NCBI RefSeq assembly: GCF_009729545.1
Contig: NZ_WFIY01000004.1
Location: 718,001-782,000, forward strand
Source: Acidianus infernus
GTDB lineage: Archaea; Thermoproteota; Thermoprotei_A; Sulfolobales; Sulfolobaceae
DNA length: 64,000 nt
Reading direction: 5' to 3'
This document shows, one piece after another, positions 1 to 11,576 of this stretch (position 1 is its first letter; each line of letters opens with the position of its first letter). Below the pieces are notes generated by a model. It was given only the letters and a program-made list of their open reading frames with translations. It ran no database searches and was not told the origin of the DNA. The position numbers were made by a program, and so were the translations under genes.

Positions 1-1
1 A

Positions 2-865
2 GAAGTTATACTTTATGGATCATATCTACATGAAAGTATGAGCAAAGCTGAAGAAATAATAAAAGAGCGTAACTTAGTTTTAGTCCATCCCTATGACGAT
101 ATTAATGTTATTTTAGGTCAAGGCACTTTAGGACTGGAAATTCTATCGCAAATATCTCCAGACGTAGTAGTAGTTCCTGTAGGGGGAGGAGGTCTAATTT
201 CTGGAGTATCCATAGCATTGAAAGCTAAAAATAGGAACATAAAAATAATAGGTGTTCAATCTTCTGCTTCTCCTTCTTTAAAAATTTCAAAAGATCTAGG
301 TAGACTAACTGAAATAGAGCCTTCATATTCGATAGCTGATGGAATATTAGTAAAAACTCCATCTAAACTTACTTTTGATATAATAAGTGAACTAGTAGAT
401 GATATCGTGCTAGTTGATGACGACGAAATAGCTTGTGCAATGTCCTTGCTATTAGAGAGAGCAAAAACACTTGTAGAAGGAGCCGGGGCTGCTTCTTTAG
501 CGGCTATACTTTCATCTAAAATAAAGCTTAATCCTTCTCAAAAAGTAGTTAGTATATTAAGTGGAGGGAATGTTGATCTCTCGTTATTATCTCATATTAT
601 AGAGAAAAATCTATATAAAATAAAGCGTATAGTGAAAGTAAAGGTAATAGTTCCAGATAAACCAGGATATTTAAATAAAGTATTAAGTTATGTTGCAAAA
701 ATTAGAGGAAATATTATAGATGTAGTTCATGATAGAATAAGTAGTGATGTAAAACCAGGGTATACTAAGATATATGTAATGTTCGAGATATCTTCAACAA
801 ATGCAATAAGTGAATTAATTCTTGATCTAGCTAAGGAAGGCATAGATGCAAAGATTGTAGATTAA
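2..865 (+). CDS. ilvA: Threonine ammonia-lyase (threonine deaminase), 5' end outside window
   Basis: PLP-dependent enzyme that converts threonine to 2-oxobutanoate, the first step toward isoleucine. The reading frame is open from base 2, so the N-terminal part with the PLP-binding lysine lies outside the window. Visible are the glycine loop VGGGGLISG that binds the PLP phosphate, the segment EGAGAASLAA, the SGGN motif, and a C-terminal ACT domain (about the last 75 residues, beginning KVKVIVPDKPGYL) that normally mediates feedback control. A serine/threonine dehydratase with a catabolic role is the alternative. The next gene, prephenate dehydratase, follows after about 40 bp on the same strand, so the two may be co-transcribed. 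Family assignment is secure; substrate preference is inferred. Confidence 0.9.
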   Translation, partial: EVILYGSYLHESMSKAEEIIKERNLVLVHPYDDINVILGQGTLGLEILSQISPDVVVVPVGGGGLISGVSIALKAKNRNIKIIGVQSSASPSLKISKDLGRLTEIEPSYSIADGILVKTPSKLTFDIISELVDDIVLVDDDEIACAMSLLLERAKTLVEGAGAASLAAILSSKIKLNPSQKVVSILSGGNVDLSLLSHIIEKNLYKIKRIVKVKVIVPDKPGYLNKVLSYVAKIRGNIIDVVHDRISSDVKPGYTKIYVMFEISSTNAISELILDLAKEGIDAKIVD

Positions 866-903
866 ATTTTTATTTTAGAGAAAAAGTAAGAAGTGGGATC
901 CAA

Positions 904-1680
904 ATGGAATTTATTATCTAGGCCCTAAAGGGAGTTTTTCACATGAGGCTGCTTTAAAGATTAGCAATGCCATCTATGTAGAAGCACAATCGATATCAGA
1001 AATATTTTATAAAGTTAGTTCTGAAGGCAAACTAGGTATAGTTCCTATAGAAAATAGTTTGGAAGGCCCTATTAATGAGACCTTAGATAATTTATTTAAG
1101 TTTGATGATGTGTTCGTTAATAAAATTATTGAATTAAAGATTAATTTGGTTTTAGCATCTAAGGGAGATATTAATATAAAACATATAAAGAATATTTATA
1201 CGCATTTATACGCATATAAGGAAGCACAAAATTCATTACTTAAACTAGGCATCGTTAATAATGTAATACCAGTAGAAAGTACTTCTAAAGCAGCCATATT
1301 AGCTTTGTCTGATCCAAATTCTGCAGCCTTATGTTCAGAGTTTGCTGCTAGACTTTATGGATTGAAAATTTTAGCTTATGGAGTTCAAGATTATAATAAT
1401 AATATTACTAAATTCGCCTTAATTTCCAAAAATGTTAGCTTTAGAGGAGAAAGATCTATGATATTATTCACTGTTCCAGATTTACCGGGGAGTTTATATA
1501 AAGTTCTAGAAAAATTTTATACATTTAATAAGAATTTAAAAATGATATATTCTAGACCCGTCAGAAGCATACCTTGGAATTATTACTTTTATGTGGAGTA
1601 TGAAGGATCTTATGAGAAGGAATTATTAGATGAACTCAAAAAAGTAACCACTTCACTTAAATTTAAAGGAAGTTATAATA

Positions 1681-1688
<8 letters not shown>
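904..1688 (+). CDS. pheA: Prephenate dehydratase, start codon disrupted
   Basis: Converts prephenate to phenylpyruvate in phenylalanine synthesis. Coding similarity begins at about 909 (YYLGPKGSFSHEAAL, the typical N-terminus) and continues through GIVPIENSLEGPI to a C-terminal ACT regulatory domain (LFTVPDLPGSLYKVL). This frame has no ATG, GTG or TTG between the upstream stop at 876 and an internal TTG at 1059, and starting there would delete the substrate-binding N-terminus. An ATG at 904, preceded by a purine-rich GTGGGAT, lies just upstream but in another frame and stops after five codons. One lost base between 906 and 909 would explain this; use of ATT at 909 as start is the alternative. 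The 3' end overlaps the convergent gene by 8 bp. Confidence 0.85.
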
Positions 1689-2652
<964 letters not shown>

Positions 2653-2684
2653 ATATAGTTCTTTTCAGTCTGAAATAAAAAACG

Positions 2685-4094
2685 TTAGCTTAAACCCAGT
2701 TTATTTATAATTCCTCTTGCTGCCAGTATTCCTGTAGCAGCTGCTACATTTATTCCTCTTGATAATCCTGCTCCATCACCGGCTACAAATAAATTATCTA
2801 CTACGGTCTCCATGTTGCTATCTACTACTGTCTTTACACTATAATACTTGATTTCCGGTGCATAAAGTAAAGTATTTGAAGAGTATATACCAGAGGCTAT
2901 ATTATCCAATCTTTCTAACCCTTCTATTAGGTCTGAGATTATTCTATATGGAAGTCCCATACTTATATCTCCTGGAGTAACGTCTCTAAGGGTAGGCTTA
3001 ACAGTAGATCTATTTATTCTCTCCCAAGTGCTTCTTCTACCTTTCTCAAAATCTATAAGGCGTTGGAGTATTGGTTTTTCTCCTCCCAGTCTTGTCATAA
3101 GTCTAGCAATGCTTTTGCCATATTCTATTGTATCTTCTAATGGATCAGAAAGTTTTATTGTAGCGAGGAACGCAAAATTGGTATTATTACTTTTTCTATC
3201 AACATACGTTTCTCCATTTACCCCTATAGTTCCATCATCGTAGACTTCTTTCATTATAAAACCTCTTGGATTAACGCAGAACGTTCTAACTTTATCATCA
3301 TACTTTTTAGAGTACATAATAATTTTTGGATCCCATACTGCAGATGTTAGTTCGTCCATAACGAAAGACTCTACTTCAACTCTTACACCTATATCTAATG
3401 GACCTGGAACAGTGTCGACGCCTAATCTCTTAGTTTGCTCATAAAACCATTTTGCCCCAGCTCTACCTGGCGCTACTAGGACTATCTTTGACTCTATTTC
3501 ACCTTTACTAGTTTTTAGGTTAAATGAATTTCCGGTTTTTTCTATCTGATAGACGTCTGTTAATTCAGAAATTTTTATTCCATTTTGCTCAATATAGTTA
3601 GTTAAATTTTCTATTACTTGTGGACTTTTATCAGTTCCTATATGTCTTTGAACTATTGGTACAAATTCTGCACCAACCTTTGCAGCTTTCTTTTGAATTT
3701 CCTTTGTCTTCTCTGGATCTGGTTTAAATAGTCTATCTTTTGGTGCTCCAAATTTTACAAAGATCTCATCTACGTAATTTATTAACTGTTGTGCAGCGTC
3801 CCAGCTACGCATAAGTTCGTGTAAATCTCCTCCTATATCTGGCCTTAGATTTATTATACCACTGCTAAAAGTTCCTGCACCACCAATACCGTAATTTATA
3901 TGGCAAGGATTACAAAAAGTGCACTTTTCTTTAGGAGTTAATAGCGGACAAGATCTTTTAGAGGCTCTAACTCCTTTATCAACGAGTAATATTTTATAAT
4001 CGGATTTTCCTTGTAAAGCGTTTGCTAATTCATATGCAGCAAATAAACCTGCTGGTCCGCCACCAATTATTACTACATCATACATTTTACTCAC
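2685..4094 (-). CDS. FAD-dependent dehydrogenase (COG2509-like) with a four-cysteine cluster
   Basis: A 469-residue flavoprotein of unknown substrate. The N-terminus has the dinucleotide-binding motif IIGGGPAGLFAA (from residue 9) and the C-terminus a second FAD contact, FVAGDGAGLSRGINVAAATG. Between residues 49 and 64 are four cysteines (C49, C58, C61, C64) just before GIGGAGTFSSG. The arrangement recalls the uncharacterised FAD-dependent dehydrogenases of COG2509 and could hold a metal or iron-sulfur centre. The start overlaps the end of purA by 8 bp, so the two are translationally coupled, but no purine-pathway role is evident. Geranylgeranyl-reductase-like or Thi4-like functions are less likely from the motif layout. 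Confidence 0.7.
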   Translation of the reverse strand: MSKMYDVVIIGGGPAGLFAAYELANALQGKSDYKILLVDKGVRASKRSCPLLTPKEKCTFCNPCHINYGIGGAGTFSSGIINLRPDIGGDLHELMRSWDAAQQLINYVDEIFVKFGAPKDRLFKPDPEKTKEIQKKAAKVGAEFVPIVQRHIGTDKSPQVIENLTNYIEQNGIKISELTDVYQIEKTGNSFNLKTSKGEIESKIVLVAPGRAGAKWFYEQTKRLGVDTVPGPLDIGVRVEVESFVMDELTSAVWDPKIIMYSKKYDDKVRTFCVNPRGFIMKEVYDDGTIGVNGETYVDRKSNNTNFAFLATIKLSDPLEDTIEYGKSIARLMTRLGGEKPILQRLIDFEKGRRSTWERINRSTVKPTLRDVTPGDISMGLPYRIISDLIEGLERLDNIASGIYSSNTLLYAPEIKYYSVKTVVDSNMETVVDNLFVAGDGAGLSRGINVAAATGILAARGIINKLGLS

Positions 4095-5100
4095 CCAATT
4101 TCTCTTTTCTAAGATCTATTGTGTCCATAGCGTCTTCTCCAGTACCTATGAGAGTTATTGGCACTTTAAGTTGATCCTCTAGGTCTTCTATCCATTTTTT
4201 GGCTTCGTTAGGTAATTTTTCGTATTCTCTTACTTTATACGCCCCCTTAAATAATGCATCTAGCTTTGTTATTGCAATTTGTGTCGCTGTATTTAATTGA
4301 ATTGCTTTCTTTGCTAATTTGATATTAAATGGTGCAACTCTTCTCTTTCTTCCAGTTACAGTTGCAATTTCAATTAGACCTAATTTTTCGGCTTCTTCTT
4401 CGCTTAGCTCTCCTTCTAATGGACCATTCCCTACTCTAGTTACAAATGATTTAAATACAATTATTATATCTTTTACGTATTTTGGTCCTATTCCTATCTC
4501 ACTAAGTATGCCAGACGAAGTAGTATTCCTACTAGTTACATAAGGATATTCGCCATGATACAAACTTAAATACGTACCTTGAGTTCCCTCAGCTAAGATT
4601 TCACTTCCTTTTTCTATTTCCTCAATTAATGTATTAGGTACATCTATTGTATATTTTGAAAGCTCTGGATAATCTTTTGCAAGCTTTAATATTCTTAATA
4701 TTCTTTTTGCTTCAGCATATCCTACCCCCTGCCCTGTACTCCCTACTGATTTCATTAGGTTTTCATCATTTCTTTCTTCATAAATCTCTTTTTCAGTTAT
4801 AATACCTACGTGATAATCCATGAAGAATCTATCTTCAGAATTTGTTTCCTTAAGTTCCTTAATTAATTCCGTTATAGAAGTTAATGCTCCCGGTCCAAGC
4901 ATTAGTTTAGTAGATTTATTTACAAATGCTGAAGGAATTATCCTTATTTTCCATTTGTTATTATTATAACATACAGTGTGTCCGGCATTTATAGATCCTG
5001 TTCTTACAGCAATATCTGGCGAATCCTTAAGTGATAAGTAAGATGATATTTTACCTTTACCTTCATCTCCGTAGAATCCACCAACAAGAATATTAAGCAT
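4087..5100 (-). CDS. purA: Adenylosuccinate synthetase
   Basis: Catalyses the GTP-dependent joining of IMP and aspartate to adenylosuccinate, the committed step to AMP. The N-terminal GTP-binding signature GGFYGDEGKGK is present, followed by GSINAGHTV and, further on, VGSTGQGVGYAEA and EGTQGTYLSLYHG. At 337 residues it matches the short archaeal form; bacterial enzymes have about 430. The ATG is preceded by GGTG at a 5-nt spacing, and an AT-rich TATA-like box lies about 30 bp further upstream. It is encoded with purP, purP2 and purB in one 4.6-kb purine cluster. The downstream flavoprotein overlaps by 8 bp. Confidence 0.95.
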   Translation of the reverse strand: MLNILVGGFYGDEGKGKISSYLSLKDSPDIAVRTGSINAGHTVCYNNNKWKIRIIPSAFVNKSTKLMLGPGALTSITELIKELKETNSEDRFFMDYHVGIITEKEIYEERNDENLMKSVGSTGQGVGYAEAKRILRILKLAKDYPELSKYTIDVPNTLIEEIEKGSEILAEGTQGTYLSLYHGEYPYVTSRNTTSSGILSEIGIGPKYVKDIIIVFKSFVTRVGNGPLEGELSEEEAEKLGLIEIATVTGRKRRVAPFNIKLAKKAIQLNTATQIAITKLDALFKGAYKVREYEKLPNEAKKWIEDLEDQLKVPITLIGTGEDAMDTIDLRKEKLGE

Positions 5101-5219
5101 TTAACACCGTTTTGGTAAATATGCTCTCAAGATATAAAAAATTCTCTAATGGCAATCTGTAATTATCGATGCATATTCTTAGAGCGTTTAAATATGTAGT
5201 ATTTACGATTAATTTATAA

Positions 5220-6266
5220 TTAAAAAATAACCTTCTCTTCTAATGAGCTATTTATAGCTTCTTTAATTTCTATAGCTATCCTTCTACCTAAACTTATTGG
5301 TTTGCCAAAATATAGTTTAGAATATTGACTACCTATTCCCATATAAGCATTAGTCCCTCCGCCAATTCTTGGCGCAACGTCAAAAACTACTATATCTAAG
5401 TCCGGAGTTACTGAAAGCTGTAAAGTAAAAGGACCTATTATTCCAGGGGGCTCAAGTTTTTGTGTAGCTTCTACAAAGGCATACCCTATTTCAAACAACT
5501 TCTCAAGTAAGCTTTCTCTTATAGTCGCCGGCTCATGGCCAACCTCTATAAGTCTAGGAGTTCTATTTAAACTAAGTTGAATATCAGCAGGTAGTTTGTA
5601 GAATTCATCCCAATCGCTTTGTATTCTTCTATCTATACTAATAATTTCTGTTCTATTAAAAATTGGACTATAGAAATAATTAACATTAAAATATGCTCCT
5701 AATATGAATTCTTCTATTACCATTTCCTTTATGCTTTCCTCATCTATTATTCCATCCTTTTCTAGTTCCTCTAGTTTTTTATCAAAATCTTCCTTATTCT
5801 TGGCAAAAAAGAATCCTCTTTCTACACGCCTTTTCGATTCTGGAAGTTTTACTATAACCGCAGAATCTATATTATCTGGAGTGTAAATTCTAGGCCTCCT
5901 AATTTTTGCCTCGTCTAACAATTTATAATAGTTCTTTTCGCCTTTTCTTTCTTCCCATCTAAGCATTTTTCTATTTCCAAAAAATTTTACCTTCATATTC
6001 TCTAGATTATCGTAACCAACATAAACAGCAAGACTTCTATTTGGTACTATGATTGCATTTTCAGAAATTAATTTTTGTTGAATACTTTCTGATGGTATTT
6101 CCTTAAAATCATTTAGTAAAATACATTCGTCTACTATTCTTTTAAACTCTAAATATGGTCTTTCTCTCCCTTTCTTACACAACGCAATTGTGCTAAAACC
6201 TTCGTCCTTAGCCCCATCAAATACGTCTAAGGCCGAATGACTAGCTAAGGCTGAGATTTTAATCAA
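5220..6266 (-). CDS. purP: Formate-dependent AICAR formyltransferase (FAICAR synthetase) PurP
   Basis: Archaeal ATP-grasp enzyme that uses ATP and formate to convert AICAR to FAICAR, replacing the folate-dependent PurH transformylase. The 348-residue chain begins ISALASHSALDVFDGAKDEG, the PurP N-terminus, and ends with RIGGGTNAYMG and GKPISLGRRIA, both typical of the family. The ATP-grasp core includes VIVKLPESKRRVERGFFF. The start overlaps the upstream purP paralogue by 4 bp (ATGA type), so the two are translated together. The 118-bp gap downstream holds the purA promoter. Confidence 0.92.
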   Translation of the reverse strand: MIKISALASHSALDVFDGAKDEGFSTIALCKKGRERPYLEFKRIVDECILLNDFKEIPSESIQQKLISENAIIVPNRSLAVYVGYDNLENMKVKFFGNRKMLRWEERKGEKNYYKLLDEAKIRRPRIYTPDNIDSAVIVKLPESKRRVERGFFFAKNKEDFDKKLEELEKDGIIDEESIKEMVIEEFILGAYFNVNYFYSPIFNRTEIISIDRRIQSDWDEFYKLPADIQLSLNRTPRLIEVGHEPATIRESLLEKLFEIGYAFVEATQKLEPPGIIGPFTLQLSVTPDLDIVVFDVAPRIGGGTNAYMGIGSQYSKLYFGKPISLGRRIAIEIKEAINSSLEEKVIF

Positions 6267-7267
6267 GTTGTGACTTCACCAAGTTTATTTTCAAGCTTGG
6301 CTATTTTAATCTCTCTTGCAATCCTTCTACCTACGCTCATTGGCTCGTCCCAATAAAGCCAACTATATGGGCTACCTTCTACATATAAATTTGTACCTGC
6401 AACTATCCTCCCAGAAAATTCGAATACTACTATATCTAAACTATCTGTTACAATTGATTCTAAACAGAATGGTCCTATCATGCCAGGCGGAACATTTTCC
6501 TTTACAGTATTTACGAAGTTTTCAGCATATTCAAATGCCTTAGGTAATATGCTTTCTCTAGCTACAACTGGAATGTTGCCTGCTACAACAAATGTTGGAT
6601 CTACGTTAATAAGATTTGTTGGTAATCTTCTTAATCCATCCACGTTAGTCTCATATCTAATATCCATTCCAGTTATTTCTACCCTTTTAAAGATAGGGCT
6701 GTAAAAAAAGTGAAAATACATTGGTATTCCTATTACGTATTCTTGAATTATTACTTCATCTATAGATTTAATGAGTTTAGCCTCTAGTAATTTATTAAGA
6801 CTTTCTTTTACTTCCTCCTTATTTTTTGCTATAAAATAACCTTTTCCGCCTTTAGCTCCAGGCAACTTTACTATAACTAATCTATCAACATCTTCTGGAC
6901 TTTCAAATGACTCTGGTATTTTTATCTTAGCCATTTTTAATAAACTCATTTTTTTATGCTGATTAGCTTCCCATTCAAATAAATTCTTATTACCAAATAT
7001 TGGAGTTTTAATTTTTTTCACTCTTTCCATTCCCAAATACTCTATAAGACTTCCATGCGGTATGAATACACTTTCTTCATTATTATTGTTTATTAAATCT
7101 AATGCTTCATCTAAATTACTATAACTTCTTACTTCATCAATAAAATTGAATCTTTTATAGAAGTTTTCCCTATTTTTATCAGTAATTACACTTGTTGCTA
7201 ACCCTTCTTTTTTTGCACCATGTAAAATTTGTAAAGAAGAATGGCTACCTAGGGTACTAATTATCAT
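6263..7267 (-). CDS. Second PurP paralogue (PurP family ATP-grasp protein)
   Basis: A 334-residue paralogue of the adjacent PurP. It shares the N-terminus (ISTLGSHSSLQILHGAKKEG), the ATP-grasp segment VIVKLPGAKGGKGYFIA and the C-terminal ARIVAGTN-like motif (here GRIVAGTNLYVEG), followed by MSVGRRIAREI. The G-rich loop AKGGKG is more complete here than in the first copy (SKRRVERG). Archaeal PurP proteins fall into distinct subgroups, and tandem copies may form a mixed complex or do different jobs, but which copy makes FAICAR cannot be read from the sequence. The ATG at 7267 has no ribosome binding site; an AT box about 27 bp upstream suggests a leaderless mRNA. Confidence 0.85.
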   Translation of the reverse strand: MIISTLGSHSSLQILHGAKKEGLATSVITDKNRENFYKRFNFIDEVRSYSNLDEALDLINNNNEESVFIPHGSLIEYLGMERVKKIKTPIFGNKNLFEWEANQHKKMSLLKMAKIKIPESFESPEDVDRLVIVKLPGAKGGKGYFIAKNKEEVKESLNKLLEAKLIKSIDEVIIQEYVIGIPMYFHFFYSPIFKRVEITGMDIRYETNVDGLRRLPTNLINVDPTFVVAGNIPVVARESILPKAFEYAENFVNTVKENVPPGMIGPFCLESIVTDSLDIVVFEFSGRIVAGTNLYVEGSPYSWLYWDEPMSVGRRIAREIKIAKLENKLGEVTT

Positions 7268-7289
7268 TTCGGCTAATAGTAGTAAATAA

Positions 7290-7298
7290 AGATATTAA
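7290..7298. promoter_or_regulatory. AT box midway between divergent purP2 and purB
   Basis: Only 53 bp separate the two start codons (7267 on minus, 7321 on plus). The AT stretch GATATTAAGT is centred at about 7294, 27 bp from either ATG. That is the archaeal TATA-to-TSS distance for a leaderless transcript in both directions. No other TATA candidate fits either gene equally well. This is a positional inference. Confidence 0.45.
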
Positions 7299-7320
7299 GT
7301 TTGATTTTAAGTAGATTTAG

Positions 7321-8691
7321 ATGAACATTTGTCCTTTGGATTGGAGATATGGAAGTGACGAAATGAGAAAAATCTTCTCTAGAGAGGGTATAATAAGATA
7401 TAGAATACAAGTCGAAATAGCTTTACTTTATGCCTTAAAAGACTTAGGTTACGTTTCACAAGAAGATATTAATGTTGTAGAAAAAGTTTCTGAGAATATA
7501 GATTTAAGCGAAATAGATAAGTTAGAAGAAAAATTAGGGCATGATGTAATGGCAATGGTTGTATGGTTAGCTGAGAAATCTGGAGAAAGCGGTAAATTCA
7601 TACATTTTGGTGCTACTAGTTACGATATCGTAGATACAGCTTACGCATTAATGTTTAGAGACGCGTTAAATATTATTGAAAGAAAACTATTAGAAATTCT
7701 AGACACCCTTTCACAAATGTCCATAAAATATAAAGATACAATTATGATAGGAAGAACGCATGGTCAGCACGCGTTACCAATAACCTTAGGTTTTAAATTT
7801 GCAAATTATGTATACGAGCTTTCTAGATCTTTGGAGAGAATAAAAGATACAGAAAGAAGGCTTATAAAAGGCAAATTTGCAGGAGCAGTAGGTACAATGG
7901 CAGCATGGGGAGATAAAGGGAGAATTATTGAAGAAAAAGTCATGCAAAAACTAGGTTTGACTCCTCATGAGATTTCAACTCAAGTTGCTCCAAGAGATGG
8001 TTTTGCCGAAATTATTTCTGACTTAGCAATTCTTGCTTCACAGCTAGATAGATTTGCATTAGAAGTTAGGGAACTAATGAGACCAGAAATAAGGGAATTA
8101 AGCGAAGGTGTAGGAAATAGAGTAGGAAGTAGTACAATGCCCCATAAAGAAAATCCAGTTACTGCAGAAAAGATAAGCGGTTTAGCTAAAGTAATAAGAG
8201 GGTTATGCTTAACTGAATTAGAAAATATACCTCTATGGCATGAAAGAGATTTAACAAATAGCTCATCAGAACGTATAGTATTATCTCATGCTTTTCTAAT
8301 AATTGACGAAATGTTAGATAGTATGCTTTCATTATTACATAATTTGATAGTTTACCCTGAAAATATGAAGAAGAATATTGAAATTACTAAAGGACTTATT
8401 ATGGCTGAAAGTTTAATGATCAATTTGACCTTAAAGGGAATGCCTAGGCATATTGCTCATGAACTATCAATGAAACTTTCTAGAGATGCTGAGAATAACG
8501 GTCGTTCATTATTGGAGGAAGCTATGGAAAATGAAGTGATTAAGAAATATTTTACAGCGGACGAAATTAGAAGGATACTGGATCCTAATAATTACTTAGG
8601 TCAAACAGAATATCTAATACAGAGGGCTATTAAGTACTACGAAAAGTTAAAACAGGAATATAATTTAAAAATTCAGAATACTAATTCATAA
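7321..8691 (+). CDS. purB: Adenylosuccinate lyase
   Basis: Cleaves SAICAR to AICAR and adenylosuccinate to AMP, so it acts just before PurP and just after PurA. The 456-residue protein carries the fumarase/aspartase superfamily signature SSTMPHKENPV, the region HFGATSYDIVDTA, and the catalytic-histidine segment GRTHGQHALP. The ATG has no Shine-Dalgarno sequence and lies 27 bp from an AT box, so a leaderless transcript is likely. It is divergent from the purP pair. The 3' end also contains the TATA box of the tRNA-Thr gene that starts 3 bp after the stop codon. Confidence 0.96.
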   Translation: MNICPLDWRYGSDEMRKIFSREGIIRYRIQVEIALLYALKDLGYVSQEDINVVEKVSENIDLSEIDKLEEKLGHDVMAMVVWLAEKSGESGKFIHFGATSYDIVDTAYALMFRDALNIIERKLLEILDTLSQMSIKYKDTIMIGRTHGQHALPITLGFKFANYVYELSRSLERIKDTERRLIKGKFAGAVGTMAAWGDKGRIIEEKVMQKLGLTPHEISTQVAPRDGFAEIISDLAILASQLDRFALEVRELMRPEIRELSEGVGNRVGSSTMPHKENPVTAEKISGLAKVIRGLCLTELENIPLWHERDLTNSSSERIVLSHAFLIIDEMLDSMLSLLHNLIVYPENMKKNIEITKGLIMAESLMINLTLKGMPRHIAHELSMKLSRDAENNGRSLLEEAMENEVIKKYFTADEIRRILDPNNYLGQTEYLIQRAIKYYEKLKQEYNLKIQNTNS

Positions 8692-8692
8692 T

Positions 8693-8781
<89 letters not shown>

Positions 8782-8795
8782 TTTGGTGCACAAAG

Positions 8796-9740
8796 ATGAA
8801 ATTAAAGGATATAGGAGAGCATGAATTCATAAGAAGAAGTTTATCAAAATATTTAGGACATAATATATTCTATGATATATATACGGAAGATGGCTTTACT
8901 TATAAAATAGATGGATTTCAACTGTCATATTTTTTCTCCTTTATGGACTATTATGATATTGGCTGGAAAGCAGTAACTGCAACAGTAAGCGATATAATCA
9001 CATCCGGTTCTAAACCTAGAATAATTCTTTCTTCTATTGGTGTAAATTCTGAGATGGAAGATAAACAATTAGAAGCCATATTTTATGGAATAATTAATGC
9101 TGCCGAATATTATGAAGTAAAGTACGTAGGAGGAGATCTAAATAATTCAGAAAAAAATGGTTGGATAGATATAGCTGGAATAGGAAAGAAACTCTGCGAT
9201 GCAAAAAATAATCCAGAAGAAGGAGATATTATAATCATCTCAGATGAAATAGGTTTTACGTCGGAAGTTTTTATATCATATCTAAATAATTTTAATATAC
9301 CTATACATGAAATATCTAAGTTAAGAGTAAAACATCCTATAGTTAATAAAAATATACTTAATTTTTATAAAGAATTCTGTAATTATATAGTATCCTCTAC
9401 TGATATCAGTGATGGGTTACTTATTTCATTACAGAATCTATCTGATAGATTAAATTATTCTATATTAATAGAGGATTTTAATATTAACCATAGTGTATAC
9501 GAAAATTTACGTAGATATGGATACGGAGTAAATGATATATTAAAATATTCTGGAGAAGAGTTTTCATCGTTATTTGTAGTGAAAAAGGAAAAAGCACAAG
9601 AAATGCTTGAATGGCTTTATCATTACAATTTTTCTTCTAAAATATTAGGAAAACTTGGAAAAGAAGGAGAGAATGAAATAAAGTATAAAGGTAATAAGCT
9701 AGCTATATCTGGCTGGGATAATTTTAAGGGTTGGTATTAA
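8796..9740 (+). CDS. thiL: Thiamine-monophosphate kinase
   Basis: Phosphorylates thiamine monophosphate to the cofactor thiamine diphosphate. The 314-residue protein begins KLKDIGEHEFIRR, like the family. It has the Mg-ATP-binding segments AVTATVSDIITSGSKP and VGGDLNNSEK, and STDISDGLLISLQ in the C-terminal half, all typical of the ThiL/PurM fold. The usual aspartate-rich substrate loop near the N-terminus is altered to KIDGFQLS, so substrate preference may differ; selenophosphate synthetase and HypE are related alternatives. GGTG lies 7 nt before the ATG. The tRNA-Thr gene ends only 14 bp upstream, leaving no room for a separate promoter. Confidence 0.82.
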   Translation: MKLKDIGEHEFIRRSLSKYLGHNIFYDIYTEDGFTYKIDGFQLSYFFSFMDYYDIGWKAVTATVSDIITSGSKPRIILSSIGVNSEMEDKQLEAIFYGIINAAEYYEVKYVGGDLNNSEKNGWIDIAGIGKKLCDAKNNPEEGDIIIISDEIGFTSEVFISYLNNFNIPIHEISKLRVKHPIVNKNILNFYKEFCNYIVSSTDISDGLLISLQNLSDRLNYSILIEDFNINHSVYENLRRYGYGVNDILKYSGEEFSSLFVVKKEKAQEMLEWLYHYNFSSKILGKLGKEGENEIKYKGNKLAISGWDNFKGWY

Positions 9741-9742
9741 CT

Positions 9743-9759
9743 AAATAAACGGTTTATTT
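9743..9759. promoter_or_regulatory. Perfect 17-bp palindrome upstream of the tes TATA box
   Basis: AAATAAAC-G-GTTTATTT is an exact 8-bp inverted repeat around one base. It starts 3 bp after the thiL stop and ends 9 bp before the TATA box of the tetraether synthase gene. The position just upstream of the BRE/TATA is where archaeal activators, or some repressors, bind. With no G/C clamp it is unlikely to be an intrinsic terminator. Confidence 0.5.
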
Positions 9760-9768
9760 GGAGAATAT

Positions 9769-9781
9769 ATTTATATATAAA
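9769..9781 (+). promoter_or_regulatory. TATA box of the tetraether synthase gene
   Basis: The sequence ATTTATATATAAA is centred at about 9775. Counting 26 bp downstream predicts transcription near 9801, giving a leader of about 10 nt before the ATG at 9811. It is the strongest TATA match in the neighbourhood. Confidence 0.6.
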
Positions 9782-9810
9782 TTAGAATAACTAGTGTCCT
9801 AGATGTTTAG

Positions 9811-11559
<1,749 letters not shown>

Positions 11560-11576
11560 GAGTATTTTCTTTATTT

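Noticed and set aside
9741..9760. The palindrome after thiL as an intrinsic terminator
   Set aside because: The stem is almost pure A/T with a one-base loop, no T-tract follows, and it sits just upstream of a strong TATA box.
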